In this document: one piece after another, positions 37,875 to 47,812 of the stretch
Layout of the letters: each line of letters opens with the position of its first letter
How positions within the stretch are numbered: the stretch's first letter is position 1
NCBI RefSeq assembly: GCF_001693385.1
Contig: NZ_CP016428.1
Span: forward strand, 5,518,001 to 5,582,000
From: Bradyrhizobium icense
GTDB taxonomy: Bacteria; Pseudomonadota; Alphaproteobacteria; Rhizobiales; Xanthobacteraceae
Reading direction: 5' to 3'
DNA length: 64,000 nucleotides
Made by a program: the position numbers and the translations under genes
The notes under the pieces: generated by a model
Told to the model about the DNA's origin: nothing
Databases searched by the model: none
Seen by the model: only the letters and a program-made list of their open reading frames with translations

Positions 37875-38348
37875 ATGCAGTATGATCGAACAGACGCCCG
37901 CATCCTCGAGATCGTGCAAAAGAACAACCGTCTAACTTCCGAGGTGATTGGTGAAATGGCAGGGCTTTCTGCTACTGCGTGTCAACGACGCCTGAAGCGG
38001 CTTCGTTCAGATGGTATCATTGAGGCCGACGTCTCGATCGTCTCACCAAAAGCCGTAGGAAGACCTCTTCAGATGCTCGTGCTAGTGAGCCTCGAACGGG
38101 AGCGCACGGATATAATCGATAGGTTCAAGAAGGCCATCAAATCGTCAGCTGAAGTCGTCAACGGGTTTTACGTCACCGGCGAAGCTGACTTTGTCCTCTA
38201 CGTCACAGCGCGCACCATGGACGATTATGAGCAGTTCACGCGTCGCTTCTTCTATGAGAATCCAAACATCAAGGGCTTTAAGACGATGGTTATTGTGGAC
38301 CGTGTAAAGGTGGGCTTTGCAATTCCAATTGAGTCTCCAGAGGATTGA
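37875..38348 (+). CDS. Lrp/AsnC-family transcriptional regulator (copy 1)
   Basis: A 157-residue feast/famine regulator: an N-terminal HTH (DARILEIVQKNNRLTSEVIG, LSATACQRRLKRLRSDGII) and a C-terminal RAM/AsnC ligand domain (VVNGFYVTGEADFVLYVTAR). Expected to bind an amino acid as an octamer. It is divergent from the class III aminotransferase, so it likely controls that gene and the aldehyde dehydrogenase. A second copy at 45580-46056 is about 80 percent identical, with unchanged HTH core. The start ATG 37875 follows ggctggagccgtt, a weak ribosome binding site. Intact. Confidence 0.92.
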   Translation: MQYDRTDARILEIVQKNNRLTSEVIGEMAGLSATACQRRLKRLRSDGIIEADVSIVSPKAVGRPLQMLVLVSLERERTDIIDRFKKAIKSSAEVVNGFYVTGEADFVLYVTARTMDDYEQFTRRFFYENPNIKGFKTMVIVDRVKVGFAIPIESPED

Positions 38349-38965
38349 ACAAGGCTGATACGACATCTTGCTCGACAGAGTGACGCGTTTGTGCGCTTTT
38401 TCACCGCTCACTCGCATAGAAAGCGAGAAACCAGCATTCTCGCTGCTGTAGTTTTTGCTGCGTCGATAGTCTAAGAGCTCTCTTCAGATTTCGCGCGTGG
38501 CGGTGAGCTTCGAACAAGCGAGGATCGCGTCTCATTCGTTACGGCACAAAAATAGCGACATCACATCGAATCACCGTGACGTCAATGTCACGTTCACAAC
38601 GTTACGCAATCGGCATGAGCTTTTTCCAACTCAAGCGCCTGACCTAGCAGACGTGCAGTATTCGGGCGCAGCGATTCTGTTCCAATCACGGCACACCATG
38701 GGACTTCTTCCCGACGATGGCCCTACTTTGTCCAAGCAACTCACAAAACTCGGTAGCCCCCATGCTCACAGCGAGAGCTCGATCTCGCGCGCGCGAGGAG
38801 ACAAGTACCAAGCCAGATTTGCCTGAGAACTGTAGCTCTTTGGCGCGGCTCTCAAACGCAAGACGCGCAAGCGGAGTTGGAAAACACTTGCGCAGTTGGT
38901 TGCGGTCAAGCTTAGCCGAGCAAATCTGATCCGGAAATCAGGCGAGAAAGGCGAGGTCGAGAGGA
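38349..38965. other. intergenic, nothing recognised
   Basis: About 620 bases between the Lrp gene and the MFS gene. Several short frames have no motif. The final bases hold the GAGAGGA ribosome binding site of the MFS gene. Confidence 0.45.
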
Positions 38966-40639
38966 ATGATCGATCCATCCAGGCCACAGAACTTCAGCTC
39001 CGACGGGATCATCGCTCCGTTACGGTTTCGGACCTACCGACGCGTCTGGCTCGCCAGCCTGCTCGCCAATCTCGGCATCCTGATGCAAAGCGTCGGAGCG
39101 GCCTGGGCAATGACTCAGATGACGTCGTCCGCGGACCAGGTCGCACTGGTGCAGACGGCGCTCATGCTGCCGATAATGCTGATTGCGATGCCGGCTGGCG
39201 CTATTGCTGACATGCACGACCGTCGCATCGTGGCTCTGGTTGCGCTCTCGATTGAGCTTTGCGGCGCAGTCGCGCTAACCATAGTCGAATGGTCAGGTTT
39301 CACCACGCCGACACTGTTGCTGGTGCTTTGCTTTGTCATGGGCAGCGGCATGGCGTTGAGGGCGCCGGCTTGGCAATCCTCTGTCAGCGAGCAGGTGCCG
39401 CCCGCCACATTGCCGGCTGCGGTTGCGCTCAACGGAATCAGTTACAATATTGCGCGCAGCTTTGGGCCTGCAATCGGCGGTATCGTGGTTGCAACCGCGG
39501 GCGCAGTCGCAGCGTTCGCGCTGAACGCATGGTTCTATCTGCCACTGCTGGTCGCACTGTTCCTCTGGAAGCGTGTCGCCGAGCCCTCGCGGCTGCCGCG
39601 CGAACAACTGAGCCGCGCCATTGTCTCAGGCGTTCGCTATATCACCAACTCGCCATCCATCAAGATCGTGCTGACGCGCACGTTCCTAACGGGTATGATA
39701 GGCGGTTCGATTTCGGCGCTGATGCCGCTTATCGCGCGCGATCTCTTGCATGGAGGTGCGCAGACCTATGGCGTCATACTTGGCGCCTTCGGTCTTGGAG
39801 CGGTGGTCGGAGCGCTCTTTATAGGCGAGGTGCGCAAACGAATGAACGGCGAGGCCGCGGTGCGTGCCTGCGCTCTGTCGATGGGGGGCGCCATCGCTGC
39901 GGTCGCCCTGAGCGACAACCCGACTATGACAGCGGCCGCACTGCTTTTGGCCGGCGCGGTGTGGACGATGGCGCTGACGCTGTTCAACATTGGCGTACAG
40001 CTCTCCGCCCCCCGGTGGGTGGCTGGCCGATCGCTTGCGGCCTATCAGGCTGCAATCTCGGGCGGTATCGCGATCGGCAGCTGGGGCTGGGGGCGCCTCA
40101 CCGATAGCGCAGGTGTTGAGGTCGCGCTGCTGGCTTCCTCGACGCTCATGCTACTCTCTCCGCTTCTAGGGCTCTGGCTTCGAATGCCACCCATCAGCGC
40201 AAGTGACCAGGATGCCGAGTCGCTGGCCGATCCCGAGGTACGGCTTGCGCTCACCGCGCGGAGTGGGCCGCTGGTAGTCGAGATCGAATATCGCGTCTCG
40301 CAAGAGAATGCGCGGGCCTTTCACGACGTAATGCAGGATGTGCAGCTATTGCGGCAACGCAACGGCGCCTATGGCTGGTCGATTGCGCGCGACATCGCCG
40401 ACCCCGAACTATGGACCGAGCGCTATCACTGCCCGACATGGCTAGACTATTTGCGCCAGCGCAATCGCTCAACTCAGTCGGATCGCGCGCTAGATCGGCG
40501 CGCCGCGGCTTTCCATGTTGGTCCTGACCCGGTACGCGTCCGCCGGATGCTGGAGCGCCCATTCGGATCAGTGCGGTGGAAGGAAGACGTGCCCGACCGC
40601 ACTGCGTCCGAAATCCTGCCCGATAATCCCAAGCGGTAG
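38966..40639 (+). CDS. MFS_3-type exporter with C-terminal soluble domain
   Basis: A 557-residue major-facilitator protein of the transmembrane secretion effector (MFS_3) type, related to enterobactin exporter EntS. Twelve hydrophobic helices lie between about residues 20 and 410; the loop 2-3 motif appears as GAIADMHDRRIV. A soluble tail of about 140 residues (VEIEYRVSQENARAFHDVMQ and WTERYHCPTWLDYLRQRNR) resembles the ABM/NIPSNAP-like tail found in this family. ATG 38966 follows GAGAGGA. Such proteins often export siderophores or small peptide products, which fits the NRPS and amino-acid tailoring genes nearby only loosely. Intact, and transcribed opposite to its right neighbour. Confidence 0.87.
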   Translation: MIDPSRPQNFSSDGIIAPLRFRTYRRVWLASLLANLGILMQSVGAAWAMTQMTSSADQVALVQTALMLPIMLIAMPAGAIADMHDRRIVALVALSIELCGAVALTIVEWSGFTTPTLLLVLCFVMGSGMALRAPAWQSSVSEQVPPATLPAAVALNGISYNIARSFGPAIGGIVVATAGAVAAFALNAWFYLPLLVALFLWKRVAEPSRLPREQLSRAIVSGVRYITNSPSIKIVLTRTFLTGMIGGSISALMPLIARDLLHGGAQTYGVILGAFGLGAVVGALFIGEVRKRMNGEAAVRACALSMGGAIAAVALSDNPTMTAAALLLAGAVWTMALTLFNIGVQLSAPRWVAGRSLAAYQAAISGGIAIGSWGWGRLTDSAGVEVALLASSTLMLLSPLLGLWLRMPPISASDQDAESLADPEVRLALTARSGPLVVEIEYRVSQENARAFHDVMQDVQLLRQRNGAYGWSIARDIADPELWTERYHCPTWLDYLRQRNRSTQSDRALDRRAAAFHVGPDPVRVRRMLERPFGSVRWKEDVPDRTASEILPDNPKR

Positions 40640-40964
40640 ATAGCGTTAGTCGTCCGCTGGAGCCAAGAGATTTACGGTTTCTGACAAGGCGAAACTCTCG
40701 GGTGCAAGGTTCTTGGCTGCGAGAGAACCTGATGCGCCACGAGCGTGCACTCGGACTCCGGACACTGGATATCCTCGGTTTGCCAGTGTGTTCAGAATGT
40801 CTCGGTACAGGCCCACTATCTGTGAACGTGCCCGGCGACGCCGGTCGTGTCCTTAACCTGGAAGGTTGTGAGAACCGGCACAGAAGGCATCGCGGACGGC
40901 TTTAGCGCCGGAGAGCGCCTGTCTGGTGCGTACTTAATCTGCGTTTTTCCGCAATCCTACAGCC
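40640..40964. other. intergenic, nothing recognised
   Basis: Between convergent MFS and alanine dehydrogenase genes; the only structure seen is the terminator listed next. Confidence 0.45.
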
Positions 40965-41001
40965 ATAAAAAAGGGGGCCACTCCCAAAGGAATGGCCCCC
41001 C
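40965..41001 (-). terminator. Rho-independent terminator of alanine dehydrogenase
   Basis: On the minus strand a 12-bp stem with one G-T pair (ggggggccattcc with gggagtggcccc) has a short loop (tttg) and is followed by TTTTTT. It begins about 40 bases after the alanine dehydrogenase stop. A strong candidate. Confidence 0.85.
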
Positions 41002-41040
41002 AAGTCAGGGAGGAGACGTCCCAAGGAGGGACCTCTGGGA

Positions 41041-42153
41041 TCAGGCCGCAGCCTGTTCGATTGGTGAGAATGGCAAGCCGAGGCTCTCGGCCACGGCCTT
41101 ATAAGTCAGCCGGCCTCGATAAACGTTGAGACCTGCGCGCAGATGCGGATTTTCGAGCACGGCTGCAAATCCCTTGCTGGCGAGAGCCAAACCAAATGGA
41201 AGAGTTGCGTTATTCAGTGCCTGGCTGGAGGTGAGCGGAACAGCTCCTGGCATATTGGCGACGCAGTAATGGATGACGCCATCAATCTCGTAAGTTGGAT
41301 CTCCGTGTGTCGTCGGGCGCGATGTCTCGAAGCACCCGCCCTGATCGATGGCGACATCCACGATCACCGATCCCTTGCGCATCGAGCTCAACATGCCCCG
41401 CCTGACAAGCTTCGGCGCGCTCGCGCCGGGCACAAGCACCGCACCGATGACAGCATCCGCCGCAAATACCTCCTCCTCGACCACGTCCATCGTTGAAAAT
41501 CTCGTGCGGACGCACCCTTGGAACAGTTCATCCAGCTCGCGAAGTCGGGGGATCGAGCGTTCGAGAATTGTGACTTCAGCGCCCAAGCCGGTCGCCATCC
41601 GTGCTGCATGCGTGCCGACCACGCCGCCTCCGACCACCACGATCCGGGCCGCCGGGACACCGGGCACGCCACCAATCAACAGTCCCCGACCGCCTGCATG
41701 GCGCCTGAGGGCAGCACCGGCCGCTTCGATCGCAAGCCTGCCTGCGACTTCGCTCATCGGCGCAAGCAGAGGAAGCCCACCGTGTCCATCTGTCACGGTT
41801 TCGTAGGCGATTGCCGTGCACCCAGACTTGAGGAGCCCCTTGGCCTGCTCCGGATCCGGCGCCAAATGCAAATAAGTGAAGAGGATCTGATTCTCTCGCA
41901 GCTGGGTCCACTCAGCAGGCTGGGGCTCCTTGACCTTTACGATCATCTCGCTCGAGGCGAACACCTCTTGAGCGGAGCCAACAATCGTTGCACCCGCCTT
42001 GCGATAGCTCTCATCGGTTGCGCCAATGCCGGCGCCGGCATTCGCTTCGATCAGCACGCTGTGACCGGCGGCCACATATTCGCGGACGGCTCCAGGCGTA
42101 AGGCCCACGCGGTATTCGTGCGTCTTAATTTCCTTGGGAACACCGACCTTCAT
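41041..42153 (-). CDS. ald: alanine dehydrogenase
   Basis: A 370-residue NAD-dependent enzyme interconverting L-alanine and pyruvate plus ammonia. Signatures: MKVGVPKEIKTHEYRVGLTP, MIVKVKEPQPAEW (substrate Lys), LFTYLHLAPD (His), the Rossmann motif IVVVGGGVVGTHAARMATG, DVAIDQGGCFETS and YCVANMPGAVPLTSS. ATG 42153 is set by AGGAG eight bases upstream. A strong terminator follows. In rhizobia Ald supports alanine metabolism; here it can recycle amino groups produced by the catabolic enzymes around it. A broken 5' copy lies at 58770-59226 with homologous upstream DNA. Intact. Confidence 0.95.
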   Translation of the reverse strand: MKVGVPKEIKTHEYRVGLTPGAVREYVAAGHSVLIEANAGAGIGATDESYRKAGATIVGSAQEVFASSEMIVKVKEPQPAEWTQLRENQILFTYLHLAPDPEQAKGLLKSGCTAIAYETVTDGHGGLPLLAPMSEVAGRLAIEAAGAALRRHAGGRGLLIGGVPGVPAARIVVVGGGVVGTHAARMATGLGAEVTILERSIPRLRELDELFQGCVRTRFSTMDVVEEEVFAADAVIGAVLVPGASAPKLVRRGMLSSMRKGSVIVDVAIDQGGCFETSRPTTHGDPTYEIDGVIHYCVANMPGAVPLTSSQALNNATLPFGLALASKGFAAVLENPHLRAGLNVYRGRLTYKAVAESLGLPFSPIEQAAA

Positions 42154-43512
42154 CTGCAATCTCCTGATTGAGAAGATCTTCTAATCGAAAACACCGTGCA
42201 AACCTGCGACGTAGATGGTCAGAGGGCGCAGAAATCCAGCGACCTTTTGCGCCATCTTGCAGGATTCCAAATAGATGGAATGTCGAATCGATTCCTCGGC
42301 TCAAAGCCCCGGCGGATCAGCGAGACCGACATTTCGAATGCAACCAGCTCACTTATGGCCCTGCAATATTCGCGTGCAGCATGGACTAGGATGTGCTTCC
42401 GGAAGAGCTCATTTGGCGCTACCAACCACCGAGGACACCGTGTGATCATCCACGATGTATCACGCTCTTCAAATTTGTCGATCACTAACCGAGAGTACCG
42501 ATTAAAATCGTCCGCAGCAAACCGTGGCGCACATCACCGCCTAGTTCAACCTATCTTGATTTGCATGCCTTTCCTCTGAGCCGCGCGATTCTCTAAAACT
42601 GATCTCAACAAATCCGTGGTCGTGGACGGCGCATTACATGCGACATCATCGTGTTTTCGACCCTGTGCTGAGTCAGGCGATCCGCCCACTCAAACGGTTC
42701 GATGGGCTCTGGGGTTCGAACCGCGCTTCGGCAAGCTGAATCAAATCCCGAAGATGAGCAATCGGCTGCCTATAGCCACCAGTAAATCTGATACGATGCG
42801 CTTGCCTCGGTTCTCTGCTTTCACTGTCGCCTACACCAGCAATGATGCAGCTCATTACCGCCAACAACGGCGATTTTATAGACGACGTCGCTGACATGTA
42901 GCGGTTGCGCTATCGCCGTTCAGAGAGGGCCTCGAATGGGATGTTCAGGTCAGCGGCGACATGGAACTCAACGAGTTCTATTTCCAACGTCGGGTGCATT
43001 TGCTGAATCGCGCACGGGTGGCCAGATTTAGGCTGAGATCCACTTCTCCCGTCGACTGGTCCGTCGCTGCTTCGAGCACATTCCCATCCTGAACGGACAG
43101 GCGACACCCCGAGGCAGTCGCTTCGCTGTCGATATCTCCGAATGCGCAAAAAAGGTCGGTGTCGCGACGTACGAGCTTTTTGGGGCGTGATCGAATTCGC
43201 TCATTTGGTGGAGGGAAATCGCGTGACTTCACCGATGCTCTCACCGAGCGCATTCTTCGGCCCCGGGCAGCGCCCTCCACCATGGGAACAACATGGTGAG
43301 TGTCCCGCACAAAAAGTTGCTCGGGGCTTTTCTCGCCACGGCGGACCGCATGTGCACACCTTGCTGTTGTCCTACTGGAAAAGGCCAACATCAAGGGAAT
43401 TCCTATCGCAATCGCGCCCGACCACAATAAATGCTTTCGTGCCGGTCAAGGCGGGACCGACCGGGCCTGCACGACGCGTCGGCCTCTCCAGAGCGGCAGC
43501 TTGGTTTCGAGG
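42154..43512. other. long remnant-rich interval without a firm gene
   Basis: About 1.36 kb. The first 150 bases resemble the DNA upstream of the broken alanine dehydrogenase copy (shared gcaggattccaaat and gcagaaatyca around 42210-42270 and 59300-59345). The remainder has overlapping short frames on both strands, none with a domain I recognise; probably decayed genes. Confidence 0.45.
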
Positions 43513-44475
43513 TCAACATTGACCCCAACAGCGGCGATCGGTATGCCAACCTAGGCTGCTCAAGCATTGGCCGCCTGTGGCTTCGACGTATTGACGTGGC
43601 TCAGGCTGCGGCCGGCACCCCTGTGCACATTCGACCATGGCGACGCGGCGTGTCAAGAGATCATGATCGCTGTCGTCGTTAAGCACGTAATGCTGGGTCG
43701 CGCGATTGTCCCAGATCGCAACGTCGCCCATCTTCCAGCTCCAGCGCACGATGTTTTCCGGCGCCATAACGTAGGATTGGAACAGATCGAACAGCTTCTG
43801 GCCGGTATACTTCTGCAGGCCAACAAAGTGCTGCACGAAATTGCCGAGTACGAGCGTGCGTTCGCCGGTCTCGGGATGTACCCGAACAACAGGAAGCTTG
43901 GTTTCATCGATTGCTCCGATGAACACCTCATCCAAATGTTCTTTGTCCGCCTCAGTGGCGTGAGCGTTAACGGTGTAGTAGTGGGCGTTGCTGTGAACCG
44001 CCCAGAGATCGTCGGCGAGCATGCGCAGCGGAAGCGGAAGATCGAGGTACGCCGCCACCATATTCGGCCAGAGGCTGTCGCCGCCACAGGACGGAATCAT
44101 CACACCGCGCAACACGGAGCTCTTCAGATACGCTTCAACGGCGAGATCTGCATGCCGCCGGTGAGCACGAGTACCGTCGTACCCCAAATCTAATCTTAGG
44201 GTCGACGATGTCTCCTGGATCGCCCTAACTCTACCATGCGGAACCAGTTCGCTCAGCCGGACGGCGAAACGTTGCTGCTTGGCATCATCAAAATGTCGCT
44301 GATCACGGAAGAAAATGACTTTATGCTCGATTAGCAATCGATCGACCGCGCAAAAGACTTCGTCGGCTAAGTCGCCCGACAGCCTGATGTTCCTAATCTC
44401 TGCACCAAGCCGGACCGCCCGCTTGATGATCTCGGCAGGCGATATCACGTTGTCAGCGATCATTGTCTCACTCAT
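43513..44475 (-). CDS. TauD/TfdA-family Fe(II)/2-oxoglutarate dioxygenase
   Basis: A 320-residue non-haem iron dioxygenase. Iron ligands: His108 and Asp110 in GTRAHRRHADLAVEAY and a distal His in IWDNRATQHYVLND; the 2OG-binding Arg follows in LLTRRVAMVEC. Typical TauD family members have WHTD or WHSD where this protein has RHAD, and the expected PGGDTLFANM is PSCGGDSLWPNM. ATG 44475 (MSETMIADNV) is chosen; the open frame to 44775 has no homology. The tail after VECAQG (about 35 residues) looks unlike the family and may follow a late frameshift. The substrate is unknown (sulfonates, sulfates, aryloxy acids or quaternary amines are typical). Confidence 0.8.
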   Translation of the reverse strand: MSETMIADNVISPAEIIKRAVRLGAEIRNIRLSGDLADEVFCAVDRLLIEHKVIFFRDQRHFDDAKQQRFAVRLSELVPHGRVRAIQETSSTLRLDLGYDGTRAHRRHADLAVEAYLKSSVLRGVMIPSCGGDSLWPNMVAAYLDLPLPLRMLADDLWAVHSNAHYYTVNAHATEADKEHLDEVFIGAIDETKLPVVRVHPETGERTLVLGNFVQHFVGLQKYTGQKLFDLFQSYVMAPENIVRWSWKMGDVAIWDNRATQHYVLNDDSDHDLLTRRVAMVECAQGCRPQPEPRQYVEATGGQCLSSLGWHTDRRCWGQC

Positions 44476-45579
44476 GATTACATCTTCATAACCGCGACCT
44501 TTCGAAACAAGCTCCGCATGCGCAGGTCGCGTCAGCGAAGGCGGAGGCATTCGGAATCTAGGCGGACAGAAAGCCCGCAGCTTGCAAAATGAACACCGTC
44601 GCGTTGACGCTCCAAATCGTAGGAGCGATCGGTTTTCAGTCAATGAAATAGAATCAATCTTATTTTCGGCGATGAGCAACGACCCTTTCGTAAACCGGCC
44701 GGGTACTGAAATATTTACGATGATCACCTTTCTGTCGAGCAATGGCCCTTCAACAATGTGAGCAAATGAAAACACGTGACATCGTTATGTTCATCAATCA
44801 AAGCGAACGCACATGTGTCTATCGGCTATCATTGCTTCCGCGCCGAGGCCTGTGTTCGGATTGGCGTTTCTCAAATACATACTGCCAAAATGATACGAAT
44901 TCGTGACTACTCAGCTATCATGACACGGCTTCATCGCTAACTTCGATGGCACGAAGACGCATGGCGTGGGATACTGAGCGAGAGGAAATGCTCGACTTCG
45001 AGACATGCCTCGCAGACGCCAGCGCAATAGGTCGCGGGGCCCGGCACTTTTTAGTCGGCTTTCCCGGGATCGAAATCGGAAGGCCATTCATGATCAACGA
45101 TACGAACCGTGAGTGATGATGACTCTGAGGCCGTAGCGGCAGCATACAGGACTAACATAACAATGAGGACAATGTGGAGCACGCTCTATGAGCGGCCTGC
45201 CCGTCTCGCTCTGCGGGCCGATGTCAAAGATTTGCGGCTACGCGAGCCGAATGCGGTAGTCGACGCATCGCGCCGTATCGTTGAGGAAATGCATCGCCTT
45301 CAGTGAGCGGCTTAGCAAGACAGGGTCTTGGCTGCACATCTTTTTGTTACACTAGACTGCCTTCGCTGAGGTTGGCTGGGGCTTCGATTAATCTCCCGCG
45401 ATGCTCCCACTTATGGATGTTGACGCGGAGCGAGGCACGACCTCTTCCCACCAGTACCGCTCTCTATCGCTGACCTCATGCACTGACTGCAAACTCGCGT
45501 GCACGATCGAAGCTTGGGGAGCTTCTTACATTGCTATTGCAAGATCGTCCGAGCACTTGGACGCAAGGATCAGAACTTG
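44476..45579. other. long interval, no firm gene
   Basis: About 1.1 kb. A plus-strand frame at 45109-45306 (65 codons, MSDDDSEAVAAAYRTNITMR...) is the best small candidate but has no recognised domain or ribosome binding site. Nothing else is seen. Confidence 0.4.
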
Positions 45580-46056
45580 TTAATCCTCGGACGAGACCTC
45601 AACCGGGATCGCGAAACCCACCTTTACGCGATCTACTACGACCATTGTCTTGACGGCCTTAATATTCGGATTCGTATAGAAGAAGCGCCTGGTGAACTGC
45701 TCATAATGTTCCATGGTGGGCGCGGTAATGTAGAGGAGGAAGTCAGCGTCGCCCGTGACGTAGAATCCATTCACGACTTCAGAAGACGATTTGATGGCCT
45801 TCTTGAACCTGTCGACTATTTCCGAACTTTCCCGCTCCAGGCTTACCAGCAGGAGCATTTGAATGGGTCTGCCAACCGCCTTCGGCGAAACTATACAGAT
45901 ATCGGCCTCGATGATGCCTTCGGCACGCAGCCGCTTCAGTCGTCGTTGACAGGCAGTCGCAGAAAGCCCGACCATTTCGCCGATGACGTCAGAAGTCAGA
46001 CGGTTGTTCTTTTGCACAATCTCAAGGATGCGGGCGTCTATTCGGTCGTATCCCAT
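45580..46056 (-). CDS. Lrp/AsnC-family transcriptional regulator (copy 2)
   Basis: A 158-residue paralogue of the regulator at 37875-38348 (about 80 percent identical by eye). HTH DARILEIVQKNNRLTSDVIG and LSATACQRRLKRLRAEGII, ligand domain VVNGFYVTGDADFLLYITAP. Differences cluster at the start of the ligand domain (RTDI versus SSEI) and at the C-terminus (IESPED versus VEVSSED), so the two may sense different ligands but read similar sites. It lies about 900 bases downstream of the Fe/2OG oxygenase on the same strand. Intact. Confidence 0.9.
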   Translation of the reverse strand: MGYDRIDARILEIVQKNNRLTSDVIGEMVGLSATACQRRLKRLRAEGIIEADICIVSPKAVGRPIQMLLLVSLERESSEIVDRFKKAIKSSSEVVNGFYVTGDADFLLYITAPTMEHYEQFTRRFFYTNPNIKAVKTMVVVDRVKVGFAIPVEVSSED

Positions 46057-46965
46057 ATCATGCCACCGCTGAGGTGAACTTCACCGCCAGTGCTCTACGA
46101 TGCAGAAATCGACCGATTAAAGACGAAATGCAACGATTTTCGACGCAAATTCATCAAGATGGAACAATTGGGAACTTCAAGCGTGTCGCATATTCGCCCG
46201 ACAGCTAAGCGGGAACCAAAAGCCATGGCAACTGCCATGCCTTCGGCCCAACGAGAAATCGTTGCGGACTGAGCCTAGGAAGCCCTCCAGCAATACTGAC
46301 GCTCAAATTGGGATGAAAAGGATCATCTCGGAACTCGAGCGAGCGCGCGAGAGGTATTGCCACGACATCAACGACACTGGGTGCGAACCTCGCCGCCGCA
46401 CTGGAAGGACTCCTCGAGAATGTGGCTCCGTCTCATTGGCGACGTCGGATCGGTGAGAATCTCGCATGAGCCTCAACAATGCGATGGCGGGGCGTCGCGA
46501 ACCCGCAGATCGCTGTTTACGAGCTGCGGAGCCTTATACACGGCACGTCTCGTGTAGGCACCGATCGCGAGGTCTGTTGCCAAATTCGGCAATGTCCCTG
46601 ACCATGAACCGTGCGCACCGCAACAGCCCGTTGAGCGCTTCTCATTCGTCGATATCGGAAAAGAGACGGGGTGAATGCAGTGATGTTGAAGAACGCGTCC
46701 GCTCTGTCATCAGCGGATTCGATCGACAATCGTCGTGACACCTCTCAGATCTCGCTGGGCGGCTCGACGAGCGCCGCGAGCCCTTTGATCTTTCGTAGGC
46801 GCCGCAGCCGGCTTGTCGCGGCCACTCACCAGAATTCCGCCAAGAAACGCGACCGGAACCGTTCAGTTAGTTCCTGTTCATGCGGGGAGATGATCCAATC
46901 CCGGAGATTTAACGGCTGGAGATTGCTTGAGTACCGGCGGGACTTAGTCCTTGCGACGTCCAACT
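46057..46965. other. long interval, no firm gene
   Basis: About 900 bases between Lrp copy 2 and the Fe/2OG oxygenase. A plus-strand fragment LGANLAAALEGLLENVAPSH at about 46380-46440 looks like the end of some protein but was not identified, and frames around it are broken. Confidence 0.4.
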
Positions 46966-47808
46966 TCAGGTCCACCAGAGAACCAGATCCCGCCTCGCAA
47001 ACCCGAGAAAACAGTTCAGCAGAAGGCGAGGCTTCCCATTGCCGGATTGTTGGGTGACACCATGAACGAAGCCGCCGTCGATCAGGGCGATATCTCCCGC
47101 CTTGAGTTGAAAATCGTGATAAGGAAGGGGCTCGAGATAAGCTGTCGAATAGGGATAGCCTGTGGTCTCCACGCCCTGCGACCTTCGGTCGCTCTCTGTC
47201 GGCTTATGGCTCCAGATCCGCAGATTGCCGCCTTCGTCGGGCATGCTGGGGTAGAAGTTTAGCGCTACAACCGTGTTGTTCGCCACCGCCGGAAGCTCGC
47301 AATCTTTTCCGGCACGTAGGACTTGAGCGACGTCATCGTGAGGCTCTAAGGAATACATGCCGGCGCCAGACCAACAGATGGCGCGACAAATATTAGCTTG
47401 ACCGTGCTCCGAATGAGCCGGCCGCAACTCAATGGCCTGTTTGTGAAGCTCGCGCTTCAACGCGTCGAATAGCGCGCGAACCGGATCAACTAGATTCGCA
47501 AAAAGGGCCTCCACGAATGGTCGCGCACTTTCCGCCTCTGCGAAATAGGTGGCTGCATTCCTCGTGTAGTGAGATGCGCCGACATATTGCCCGGGAACGC
47601 CATCTTTGCGCTCCTTGAGACCGGGATTTCGATTAAAGTTCGTGGTAATCTCCTCGGCTAGCTCGGGACTGAATGCCTGTTTGATGTGCAGACCGGTGAT
47701 CTCACCTTTCAGGACTGAGATAATCTCCCCTGTGCTGATTGAGCCAGTTCGTTCTTTGATTGCAACAGGCGAGATCGCTGGCGCTTGAGATACCTGGGCA
47801 GTTACCAT
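46966..47808 (-). CDS. Fe(II)/2-oxoglutarate-dependent oxygenase acting on a free amino acid (predicted hydroxylase)
   Basis: A 280-residue cupin-fold oxygenase. Iron triad: His157 and Asp159 in YSLEPHDDVAQVL and His249 in DGGFVHGVTQQ; Arg261 (KPRLLLNCFLGF) should bind 2-oxoglutarate. The HxD form indicates a hydroxylase; halogenating relatives replace that Asp by Gly or Ala. The general layout (GDIALIDGGFVHGV, LNCFLGF) recalls the BesD-type amino-acid halogenase/hydroxylase family, but this is a resemblance by eye. ATG 47808 follows a perfect AGGAG six bases upstream and starts four bases after the stop of the EctB-like aminotransferase, so the two form an operon. A diamino acid is a reasonable substrate guess. 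Intact. Confidence 0.78.
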   Translation of the reverse strand: MVTAQVSQAPAISPVAIKERTGSISTGEIISVLKGEITGLHIKQAFSPELAEEITTNFNRNPGLKERKDGVPGQYVGASHYTRNAATYFAEAESARPFVEALFANLVDPVRALFDALKRELHKQAIELRPAHSEHGQANICRAICWSGAGMYSLEPHDDVAQVLRAGKDCELPAVANNTVVALNFYPSMPDEGGNLRIWSHKPTESDRRSQGVETTGYPYSTAYLEPLPYHDFQLKAGDIALIDGGFVHGVTQQSGNGKPRLLLNCFLGFARRDLVLWWT

Positions 47809-47812
47809 TGAC

